64,000 nt of DNA from JALHOQ01 sp038144835 (GTDB taxonomy: Bacteria > Bdellovibrionota > Bdellovibrionia > Bdellovibrionales > UBA1609). Below are positions 24,993-32,561 of the stretch, piece after piece. Every line of letters begins with the position of its first letter. The stretch's first letter is position 1. The stretch spans positions 1-64,000 of the forward strand of contig JAYQON010000002.1 in assembly GCA_038144835.1 (NCBI GenBank), written 5' to 3'. The position numbers were made by a program, and so were the translations under genes. The notes beneath the pieces are model-generated. The model saw only the letters and a program-made list of their open reading frames with translations, was not told the DNA's origin and made no database searches.

Positions 24993-25403
24993 TCACATCG
25001 ACGGACGCAAGTCCTTAAGAACCTCTTTCACCCTAGAGTGTTTCATAATGATATCCGGGTTTGCAGAGAGGTGATGCGAATACTTTTGCCAGAATTCAGA
25101 TTGTACTGCGCCTTGTGGTTTTTCGATGAGGTTTAGAACTTCGTTAGACACCCAATTTGCTTCTTTGCCGGATAATTTTGGAGTTTCATCAATTATGGTG
25201 TCTATGTTCACAATCATTTCGCTCATCAACCTTAGCCAAGAAAACGACGGATTATTTAAGGACGCATGCAGTAACTCGTAAGGAGAGACTTTGCGGCCGG
25301 ATTCTCCTTCTAAAGCTTTTGCCTCCAGCATGAGCAGTTCACGGTGTAAATCTATTAGAGCCTGGGTGAGTTCGCGGAAAGCTTTATTTAGGTCATTGGT
25401 CAT
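24993..25403 (-). CDS. conserved hypothetical protein, all-alpha
   Basis: A soluble 136-residue, mostly helical protein with no signal or membrane segment (LNKAFRELTQALIDLHRELL, SPYELLHASLNNPSFSWLRL, MSEMIVNIDTIIDE). A similar order of blocks occurs in small uncharacterised proteins of several Proteobacteria. No function can be assigned. The stop is followed directly by the overlapping hairpins at 24942-24982. Confidence 0.6.
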   Translation of the reverse strand: MTNDLNKAFRELTQALIDLHRELLMLEAKALEGESGRKVSPYELLHASLNNPSFSWLRLMSEMIVNIDTIIDETPKLSGKEANWVSNEVLNLIEKPQGAVQSEFWQKYSHHLSANPDIIMKHSRVKEVLKDLRPSM

Positions 25404-25439
25404 AATTGGAGTCTACCACAATCTTTGACGGTTCGGAAA

Positions 25440-26054
25440 TCAGCCGAAGCGAGCTAACCAATATTGAGCATGCTTGGCGAGAGAAGGGTCTGCAGTCTGT
25501 CGCAGGATATCACGGAGAAAGTTGATCGCTTCCCGATGAGACAACTTTTTTGTGGCGGCCTCCATCGCATGAAAACGCACCACGATTTCATCGGAGTAAG
25601 ATCGATTGTTAGCGGTTCGACTGATGGGAGAGCTAGCGATTTCTTTGAGCGATTTCAAGGCATCCCGGCCCTTTGCAAGTCCGAGCATATAGACACATAG
25701 AAATCGCTCGTCGCCATTGGCTTTTTTATCTAGAGCCAATTGTGTTAGATACTCAATTTCGTGTCGACGCAATTTCGCCGCTCTTGCCTTGAGCTTTTTT
25801 AATGTTTGTATTGGATTTGGATCCAATTGGCCGATGGCTTGAGCCTCTTGCTGTATCCAAAATCGCAGCGATTCACCTGATGGGAAGCGGCTTTTTGGGC
25901 TGGTTCGATCCACCGTTTGAGAAGAAGTCCGAACCTGATTTGTTGGCGAGAGAGTTTCGAAGGTTGCTGTTGATTTTGTTATAGGCAGTTCTGATGTGAA
26001 CATCCAGTAGATGATGAAAGCCAATCCTAAAAAAGCGACTGAACTACGATTCAT
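25440..26054 (-). CDS. membrane-anchored HEAT-like helical repeat protein
   Basis: One N-terminal membrane segment (residues 5-20, VAFLGLAFIIYWMF), a polar linker rich in Ser/Thr, then a helical repeat region (LKARAAKLRRHEIEYLTQL, GDERFLCVYMLGLAKGRDAL, REAINFLRDILRQTADPSLA) that resembles HEAT repeats. The start overlaps the stop of the upstream HEARH gene by 4 bases, so the two are co-translated and may work together in the periplasm. Family unknown. Confidence 0.6.
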   Translation of the reverse strand: MNRSSVAFLGLAFIIYWMFTSELPITKSTATFETLSPTNQVRTSSQTVDRTSPKSRFPSGESLRFWIQQEAQAIGQLDPNPIQTLKKLKARAAKLRRHEIEYLTQLALDKKANGDERFLCVYMLGLAKGRDALKSLKEIASSPISRTANNRSYSDEIVVRFHAMEAATKKLSHREAINFLRDILRQTADPSLAKHAQYWLARFG

Positions 26055-27382
26055 GGTTCCCTAAAGGCGTCATATATCGGAATTTGCACGGCATCTAAAG
26101 CGGGCAAACTTCCGAGTTCAGGAAGTAGCCTGCCATCGGCAAAGCGGATAACACCCGCTTGGTCAAGATGCAAAAGAGATCCTTGATAGAACAGAAAGGC
26201 TCTAGCATTTTTGGGCCAGAGTTGGGTGGGTTGTAAGCACTTGAGATATTCTACATCAAGTGCACAGTAGCTGGAATTGGAGAAAACGATAAAAGCTCCG
26301 CTGTCTCCTTCAGGGGAAACAGTTGCGAAACGAACGGCTCCAGGGAGCATTGAGGGATTGCTCCATTGCCCTGAGCCAAAAAGATAACTGTAAACTAAAC
26401 CAGTTTTGCTTAAGGCCAGCATATAGCGACGTGTACCGATGTCAATTTCTTCCAAATCGGCCAATTCGGCGGGAGGTTGTATTTCTAATAATTTATAGTA
26501 GGAATACTCGTCTTCTGTAACTCTGACTTGCCCTTCCGGGCTGAGATGAAGCGCCCATGATTCTCCCTTGTTGTCCAACAGCGTGGCTCCAAAGGATGTT
26601 CTCTTAAGTGTGAAGGATGTTGGCAGCGGGCTTTGCCATTCGTTGAACTGTCGAGAAACTCCATTGAGCCGTATCAAACCCGTCGATGTTCGTACCAGCA
26701 GTTCATCGTGTGCCGCCATGGCGCTGTGATTGAATACAAAATTGGCTCGCGCCAGCAACATGAGCTTGGCCATACTTTTAAAAAGGGGATGGAAGTTTTG
26801 GCCAGCAAGATAAACTCGCGCATAATACTCCATTTCGACTCCATGGGAGCCCCCTTGTGAAACATCGGCATCACAACCCGAGACCCAAGAGTCTTGATAT
26901 GGTCCATGAGTGCACCGCGTATGATAAAAGCCTTCGGTGTGACGAGCTTCGTGGATGAGAGTGCCCACACGTCCAAGTGTGGAAAGTTGAGCCCAACCAT
27001 CTTGCAGTGTGAAGTGACCGCCGCGATTATAGGCCGTTGCGTAGGGCATATCATTGGCCCGTTCAATTCCGCGGGTTTGTTGTTTTAGCCAGTCGAAATA
27101 ACTCTCTTTTGGAATGAATTCGCGAATAAATGTGTTGCTGGGAGGCTCGGCGAATTGGCCCTGTCGTATAATTTCAAGATCGTTAAACAGCTTTTTTGCG
27201 TCTGAGTGGGGAGAGCACAGCTCAAGACCTCCAAAGGAACTTAAGTTAATATTGAGGTCATAAATATAGTTTTGTGCTTGCTGCGAATCTGTGCACTGAA
27301 ATTCGTTGTCATCCACTGGTAATGAAGCCCACGCAAAGCTTGCTAAAAAAAGCTTCAGGGCTAAGCCAACAATCCCATCCAT
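26051..27382 (-). CDS. secreted HExxH metallopeptidase-like protein with C-terminal propeller-like domain
   Basis: After a signal peptide (GLALKLFLASFAWAS) the N-terminal 200 residues include HEARH (144-148) in GTLIHEARHTEGFYHTRCTHG, a zincin-type HExxH; a downstream Glu in GVEMEYYARV could be the third ligand. The second half consists of repeated strands (SFGATLLDNKGESWALHLSP, RRYMLALSKTGLVYSYLFG, SGAFIVFSNSSY) that could form a beta-propeller. Peptidase activity is unproven. The gene starts an operon with the HEAT-like gene, and is divergent from dusB. Paired Cys in HTRCTHG and SGCDADV suggest a disulfide in the periplasm or outside. Confidence 0.65.
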   Translation of the reverse strand: MDGIVGLALKLFLASFAWASLPVDDNEFQCTDSQQAQNYIYDLNINLSSFGGLELCSPHSDAKKLFNDLEIIRQGQFAEPPSNTFIREFIPKESYFDWLKQQTRGIERANDMPYATAYNRGGHFTLQDGWAQLSTLGRVGTLIHEARHTEGFYHTRCTHGPYQDSWVSGCDADVSQGGSHGVEMEYYARVYLAGQNFHPLFKSMAKLMLLARANFVFNHSAMAAHDELLVRTSTGLIRLNGVSRQFNEWQSPLPTSFTLKRTSFGATLLDNKGESWALHLSPEGQVRVTEDEYSYYKLLEIQPPAELADLEEIDIGTRRYMLALSKTGLVYSYLFGSGQWSNPSMLPGAVRFATVSPEGDSGAFIVFSNSSYCALDVEYLKCLQPTQLWPKNARAFLFYQGSLLHLDQAGVIRFADGRLLPELGSLPALDAVQIPIYDAFREP

Positions 27383-27511
27383 GGATCCCCCTCATTGATT
27401 AGGGCTATCACCCTGCGACAAAAAGACAAGAAGAGATTTGTAAATAATTCCATAAGCAAAGATTTTGATGCTTGATGACAATTTGTTTATAGACGCTTAC
27501 ACTTCGCGCCC

Positions 27512-28528
27512 ATGACTGAGGCAAAATTGTTGGAGTATCTAAAGCGTAATCCGTTTGTGTTGGCTCCAATGGCAGGAATTACAGATCGTCCCTTTCGCTC
27601 ATTTATGCGTGAAATGGGGTGTGGCATCATGGTGACTGAGCTGGTGAGTGCCACGGGCCTTAAATTTTCTGCGCAAAAGACTCGTCGGTTGATGGAGTTT
27701 GGTGCAGACCAACACCCCGTCGGCATTCAACTCTTTGGTGACAACCTTGAGCATCTGTCCGAGGCCGCACGAGCTGTTGAGCAGATGGGAGCCGACTTTG
27801 TAGATTTGAACTTTGGTTGCCCTGTGCCCAAAGTTGTCAACAAGGGAGCGGGCTCCGCATGTTTAAAAGACCTTGTGCGTTTGCGAGATACCATTCGTGC
27901 CACCAAGAGTGCGGTGTCAATCCCCTTAACAATTAAGATCCGCACGGGTTGGGATCATGCCTCACGTAATTCTCATGAAGTTATTCAGGTGGCTTATGAT
28001 GAGGGAGTAACGTGGGTTGCTATCCATGGTCGAACTCGAGCCGCAGCTTACACCGGCCTGGCAGATTGGGATTACATTCGCGAAGTCAAAGCCAGTTCTT
28101 CTTTGCCAGTGCTAGGAAATGGGGACATCACCTCGCCTGAACTGGCGATAAGGCGTCTGGCACAAAGCCGCTGCGATGGCGTTATGATTGGCAGAGGCTG
28201 CTTAAAGAATCCTCGCATTTTTATGCAGGCGAGAGCTATAGAAAACACAAGCTGCGACGAAGCCAAAGATTTGGTGTTCATCTTGGATCGTTTATACGCA
28301 CACCTTTGTCAGTTTTACGATGAACGTCTGACTTTAATTCAGATGCGAAAATTCGCATCTTGGTACTCGGCGGGATTTACAGGTGCGGCTACCTTTCGGA
28401 AAGATATTTTTCAGAGTCAGGGAACAGTAGAAACCCTCAGTCGTATCAAAAATTTTTTTAGTTCAGTGCGTGACATCAGACCAAATGATACAAGCCATGA
28501 ACCATTTCTAATGGGTGGTCATGGCTGA
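27512..28528 (+). CDS. dusB: tRNA-dihydrouridine synthase B
   Basis: Reduces uridine to dihydrouridine in tRNA D-loops with FMN and NADPH. The signature APMAGITDRPFR, GIQLFGDN, the catalytic Cys in DLNFGCPVPKVVNKGAGSA, KIRTGWD, HGRTRAAAYTG and GNGDITS, IGRGCLKNP are all present. At 338 residues the length is right for DusB. It is a single gene divergent from the HEARH gene across 129 bases. Confidence 0.93.
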   Translation: MTEAKLLEYLKRNPFVLAPMAGITDRPFRSFMREMGCGIMVTELVSATGLKFSAQKTRRLMEFGADQHPVGIQLFGDNLEHLSEAARAVEQMGADFVDLNFGCPVPKVVNKGAGSACLKDLVRLRDTIRATKSAVSIPLTIKIRTGWDHASRNSHEVIQVAYDEGVTWVAIHGRTRAAAYTGLADWDYIREVKASSSLPVLGNGDITSPELAIRRLAQSRCDGVMIGRGCLKNPRIFMQARAIENTSCDEAKDLVFILDRLYAHLCQFYDERLTLIQMRKFASWYSAGFTGAATFRKDIFQSQGTVETLSRIKNFFSSVRDIRPNDTSHEPFLMGGHG

Positions 28529-28608
28529 CGTGACAAGTCGGGTTCTTTCCGCGCACTTCAGAGAACAGGAGACATACAGGAGAGACGTTATTTTGAGTTT
28601 CTACCTAT

Positions 28609-29484
28609 TTATGGGCCATAATCTTCATCAATAGGATCCTCTATTAAAGATTGATCACCTTCGTCTAGCTCAATCTCCAGCTCTGGATTGAGAGTTATGT
28701 CTGGGTTTTGAATTAGGTTCGGAGCATCTCTAAAGTCGCTTTCTTGCAGGTTGGCCCACGGGAAATCATTCAGATGTGCTAATGCTGCTTGGTATGCTGG
28801 CTGGGAGAGTTTTCCAAAAACAAGCATTCGGTTAAGAATGATACTCATTTTTTTCTGGGCAAAAGCGGTAGGGCGTCCTGTGCTAAAGCTCTTGGAGTAA
28901 GCCTTTGGGTTTGGCAATAAAAATGCCAGAAAAACGGCTTCAAGGGGATGCAGTTGATCGGGTGATTTATTGAAATAATGTTTGGCGGCGGACTTAATTC
29001 CGTAAATGTTTGGTCCGAATTCGACAAGGTTAAGGTACTTCTCAAGAATGAAGTCTTTATCGTAGGCCCTCTCTATTGCTCGAGCCAAATAGGCTTCTTT
29101 TAATTTCCGCCAAAGGCTCTTCTCTTTTGAGAGGAATGCGTTTTTTGCAAGTTGTTGGGTGAGAGTCGAACCTCCACGACGAAATCCACCATGTTGCAAA
29201 TTTGTCTTTAAGCTAGCTTTTAGTTCATGCCAATCCAGACCTTCGTGCGAATAAAAAGCTGCATCCTCCGCAGCGATGACGGCCTGGCGAACGTAGGGAG
29301 AGATATTTTTTAGTCGGACATATTGAGGAGAGTCCGCGCATAGATAGACCTTAAACATTGATGTTTTAAAACAATTCTCCAGCTGATGAAAATCAGGCGA
29401 AGACCAAATCAACATTCCCACCACTAAAGCGGATGCAGCGACTCCCACAAGAAATAAACTTAAAAGAGCAAGCAGCAATTTCAC
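28609..29484 (-). CDS. mtgA: monofunctional peptidoglycan glycosyltransferase (GT51)
   Basis: Polymerises lipid II into glycan strands. One N-terminal membrane segment (residues 3-27) is followed by the GT51 motifs: AAEDAAFYSHEGLD (catalytic Glu), RRGGSTLTQQLAKNAFL, KLKEAYLARAIERAYDKDFILEKYLN and NIYGIKSAAKHYF. No transpeptidase domain follows; a 50-residue acidic tail (ELEIELDEGDQSLIEDPIDED) is unusual. The GTG start overlaps the stop of the upstream SDR gene, so both come from one message. Confidence 0.92.
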   Translation of the reverse strand: MKLLLALLSLFLVGVAASALVVGMLIWSSPDFHQLENCFKTSMFKVYLCADSPQYVRLKNISPYVRQAVIAAEDAAFYSHEGLDWHELKASLKTNLQHGGFRRGGSTLTQQLAKNAFLSKEKSLWRKLKEAYLARAIERAYDKDFILEKYLNLVEFGPNIYGIKSAAKHYFNKSPDQLHPLEAVFLAFLLPNPKAYSKSFSTGRPTAFAQKKMSIILNRMLVFGKLSQPAYQAALAHLNDFPWANLQESDFRDAPNLIQNPDITLNPELEIELDEGDQSLIEDPIDEDYGP

Positions 29485-30461
29485 TTAAAAATTCCGTTGT
29501 GCTTCATCCATTCGACACTCTCCCTGAGAGCTTCTTGAGCCGGGCGAGGATTGAAGCCAAGCTCCGCTCGTGCCTTTTTATTGTCAAACCAATGATAGAG
29601 TATTGAAGTCCAGGCATTTTCGCTGTTGAGTGGTCCTTTTTGACCAAGGTCCTCCAAAAGGTCACCAAAAAAGCCAATAGATCTAACAATTGCATTTGGT
29701 AAAAAGATAGCTGGCGCGTGTACATTATTTAAAGCAGCGATTCGTTCAAATAAATCTTTGATCGTTATATTTTCACCGCTGAGAATATAACGCTCGCCGA
29801 TTCGGCCGGCATCACGTGCTTTGAGCATGGCATCAACCACGTCATGGATTGAGACAACACTGACGCCGCCGGAGGTATAAAAAGGAAATTTTCCACGAGC
29901 CACTTTAATTTGAATTTTCCGGCTGCCTTTTCTTGCGTCCCCAGCGCCATAGATAGTGGATGGATTCAGAATAGTGGCATTCAGTTGACCCGCACGACAG
30001 GACTCAATCACAAGCTGTTCGGCCGTTCTTTTAGTTTCAAAGTAACCAAGATTGAGGTGCGAGACTGTGTAGGGTGAGTTTTCATTGAGGGCTTCAGGAT
30101 GTGTACTTGCACCCACAGCCACTACAGAGCTCATGTAGATGAGTCGTTTATCTGACCCACGCAAAGCCTCAATCATATTACGAGTCCCCTGCACATTGAC
30201 TGCTTCCATTATAGGTCTCATGGCTTTTGAATAGCCAATAACTCCCGCGAGGTGAAAGACTGTATCAACGTCTAGGCAGGCTTTTTGGAGGCTAGTTGCA
30301 TCTCTGATATCACCGCGAACAGAAACGAGGTCGAGGTCCTTAAATTCATCGAGGCGTGAACTTTGGTGACACAAGATATGCACGCGCTCGCCCTGTTGGC
30401 AGAGCTTACGAACGAGCCAAGACCCTACAAAGCCGGTTGCTCCGGTAACCAATATAGCCAT
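29481..30461 (-). CDS. extended SDR NAD-dependent epimerase/dehydratase
   Basis: Rossmann motif TGATGFVGSWLV at the N-terminus, active-site Tyr-x-x-x-Lys in YFETKRTAE, MSSVVAVG and the NPSTIYGAGD strand identify an extended short-chain dehydrogenase. It resembles dihydroflavonol-4-reductase/HpnA-like proteins; the substrate may be a nucleotide sugar or lipid. It starts an operon with mtgA. Confidence 0.85.
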   Translation of the reverse strand: MAILVTGATGFVGSWLVRKLCQQGERVHILCHQSSRLDEFKDLDLVSVRGDIRDATSLQKACLDVDTVFHLAGVIGYSKAMRPIMEAVNVQGTRNMIEALRGSDKRLIYMSSVVAVGASTHPEALNENSPYTVSHLNLGYFETKRTAEQLVIESCRAGQLNATILNPSTIYGAGDARKGSRKIQIKVARGKFPFYTSGGVSVVSIHDVVDAMLKARDAGRIGERYILSGENITIKDLFERIAALNNVHAPAIFLPNAIVRSIGFFGDLLEDLGQKGPLNSENAWTSILYHWFDNKKARAELGFNPRPAQEALRESVEWMKHNGIFK

Positions 30462-30575
30462 GAAAAGGTCTTACACCGAAAGTCGGTGAAATTAAATTCT
30501 GGAATGCAGTTTTTGTAGCATTATTGAGATCAATGCTAACCTATCTCATGAGTCAACAGCTTTGGGGGACATTAG

Positions 30576-31040
30576 ATGAGCTTGTCTTTGTTGCAAAATA
30601 TATATTTATTTAAGACCCTCTCGGAAAAGGAACTTTCCGCAGTGAGTACGCTTGGCGAAGTTCAGCATTACAATGTGGGTAGTACCATATTTGTTAAAGG
30701 AGAGCCGGCAAAGGCGCTTTATGTCATTCGCTATGGCTCAGTTCGCATTCAACAAAGCGCAACCAACGGAGATAATTTGACGGTCTCAGTTCTGAGTGCA
30801 GGCAGCCATTTCGGCGAAATGGCTTTTGTTGACGGGGAGCCGCGCTCTGCAACTGCAGAGGCCGCCGAAACAACCGAACTAGTTGCCATACCCTATGAAA
30901 AACTCGCCGATTTCTTAAGAGTTAACTCGTCGGTTGCAGTAAAAGTCTACCGCGAACTGGCCGCCTTTTTAAGTGGCCGCCTGCGCGTGACAACGAGCGA
31001 TCTTAACTTTGCACGTGAAAAAAATCTGAGTCATTTTTGA
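30576..31040 (+). CDS. cyclic nucleotide-binding domain protein
   Basis: A single Crp-type cNMP-binding domain of 154 residues: VGSTIFVKGEPAKALYVIR, the phosphate cassette GSHFGEMAFVDGEPRSATAEA with its Arg, and a C-terminal helix. There is no DNA-binding helix-turn-helix, so it is not a Crp regulator but a stand-alone sensor. It precedes motA by 25 bases on the same strand; co-transcription and control of motility by cNMP are inferences. Confidence 0.85.
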   Translation: MSLSLLQNIYLFKTLSEKELSAVSTLGEVQHYNVGSTIFVKGEPAKALYVIRYGSVRIQQSATNGDNLTVSVLSAGSHFGEMAFVDGEPRSATAEAAETTELVAIPYEKLADFLRVNSSVAVKVYRELAAFLSGRLRVTTSDLNFAREKNLSHF

Positions 31041-31065
31041 CCGGCATTAAGAGGGGGCCACCTGT

Positions 31066-31824
31066 ATGCAGATGACCACAGTTTTCGGGTTAGTCGTCGG
31101 GATTGGTGGGATACTTATAGGAAATACGCTCGAGGGCGGGCACTTCGGATCTTTGTTGCAATTGACGGCTGCAATTATTGTACTTGGTGGAACGATTGGC
31201 GCCGTCATGGTTTCCCACCGCAGTGAAGACATTCGTTTGGCCATTCAGTATCTGCGGCTGGCATTTTCGGGTTCCGAAGATGAACAGCGTGCGGTCATAG
31301 CACGTGAAATTATACAAGCAGCGCAACTGGTGCGGCGTGAGTCGGTGCTCTCGTTGGAGCAAACACTATCAAAATTCAGCGATCCCTTTATGCGCATTGT
31401 GTACCGCTTTGTGGTTGACGGAGTGGAGCCAGAGACTCTTAGGCGTGTCTTTGAAGAAGAAATTTCAATCACTGAACGCCGCAAACTGGGTGCCGCGAAG
31501 GTCTGGGCTGATGCGGGTGGTTTTGCGCCCACGATAGGAATCATTGGAGCCGTCTTGGGATTAATCAGCGTGATGTCTAATATCACAGATACAGCCCTTT
31601 TGGGTCATGGCATTGCGGTAGCCTTTGTTGCTACAATTTACGGAGTAGGTGCAGCGAATCTCATTTTTTTACCGCTCTCAAACAAGCTAAAGACCTTGAT
31701 CCGCTTTCGGGCGGAGACGGAACAGATGATTGTTGAGGGTGCGGTAGCTATTTTGTCAGGACTCAACCCCTATCTGACAGAACAAAAAATTCGTGCTTTT
31801 AGCTCCACGGCCAGGGTTTCATGA
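31066..31824 (+). CDS. motA: flagellar motor stator protein MotA
   Basis: Proton-channel stator subunit in the inner membrane. Four membrane segments, the conserved cytoplasmic loop (EDIRLAIQYLRLAF, LRRVFEEEISITERRKLG) and the Pro-bearing third segment (GGFAPTIGIIGAVLGLISVM) fit MotA; length 252 is normal. The start has an AAGAGGGGG ribosome site. motB begins 4 bases before the stop. Only one flagellar gene pair is visible in the window. Confidence 0.93.
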   Translation: MQMTTVFGLVVGIGGILIGNTLEGGHFGSLLQLTAAIIVLGGTIGAVMVSHRSEDIRLAIQYLRLAFSGSEDEQRAVIAREIIQAAQLVRRESVLSLEQTLSKFSDPFMRIVYRFVVDGVEPETLRRVFEEEISITERRKLGAAKVWADAGGFAPTIGIIGAVLGLISVMSNITDTALLGHGIAVAFVATIYGVGAANLIFLPLSNKLKTLIRFRAETEQMIVEGAVAILSGLNPYLTEQKIRAFSSTARVS

Positions 31825-32561
31825 GTCGCCGCGATCGCTCGCACGAAGATGAACATGAAGCCGGTCAGGAACGTTGGTTAGTCTCTTATGCTGACTTTAT
31901 CACCCTGATGTTCGCTTTTTTCGCAGTTTTATACGCAACATCTGAAAAGGACCTTGGTCGGGCAGAAGAATTTCAGGAATCCATAAAGCGGTTTTTAATA
32001 AAAGCCGGAGGAGCTGGCGGATCACACGTCCAAATTAATCAAGGCGAAAAAAATAATGTCCCCATTGAACCGCCCATAGAGACTTTTAGGCGTGGCCGTC
32101 AAGAAGCTGAAAATGTTTTAAATAAAGCTGAGCAGGAGATTGAAGAAAAATTCACCGCTCAGGAACGCACAAAGTACATTCAAGACGTTGGGGTGGATGA
32201 GTGGGGAGTACGAATCACCCTAAATTCGTCCGAGATATTTGCATCTAACAGTGACAAGCTAAAACCCGACGCGGTTCCATTTGTAGACAAGATGGCTGTG
32301 ATCATTTCAAGCAGCAAGAGTAAAGTTATGATTGAGGGACATGTGATGCTGGACGAAAAAGCGGCGTATCGATCTACCTGGGATTTTGCGGCGGCGAGAG
32401 CGGTGAATATATTGCGCTTTATGCAAATTCAAAAAAAGCTACCCGCAAAAAAATTTGTGGCGGCTTCATTTGGAGACAGTCGCCCTTTGACACAAGTACA
32501 AACTTCACAATTGAATTCAAGAATGGAGATTGTACTTCTCAATCAAGACCTTGAGTTGTAG
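31821..32561 (+). CDS. motB: flagellar motor stator protein MotB
   Basis: The single membrane segment carries the proton-binding Asp25 in SYADFITLMFAFFAVLYAT. A linker then leads to the OmpA-like peptidoglycan-binding domain (VRITLNSSEIFASNSDKLKP, KVMIEGHVMLDEK, AAARAVNILRFM). The 3' end overlaps the convergent glnE by 19 bases, leaving no room for a terminator between them. With motA it forms the stator. Confidence 0.93.
   Translation: MSRRDRSHEDEHEAGQERWLVSYADFITLMFAFFAVLYATSEKDLGRAEEFQESIKRFLIKAGGAGGSHVQINQGEKNNVPIEPPIETFRRGRQEAENVLNKAEQEIEEKFTAQERTKYIQDVGVDEWGVRITLNSSEIFASNSDKLKPDAVPFVDKMAVIISSSKSKVMIEGHVMLDEKAAYRSTWDFAAARAVNILRFMQIQKKLPAKKFVAASFGDSRPLTQVQTSQLNSRMEIVLLNQDLEL

Noticed and set aside
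31245..31586. 113-codon reverse frame inside motA
   Set aside because: It lies wholly within motA, which is certain; no start signal or family match.
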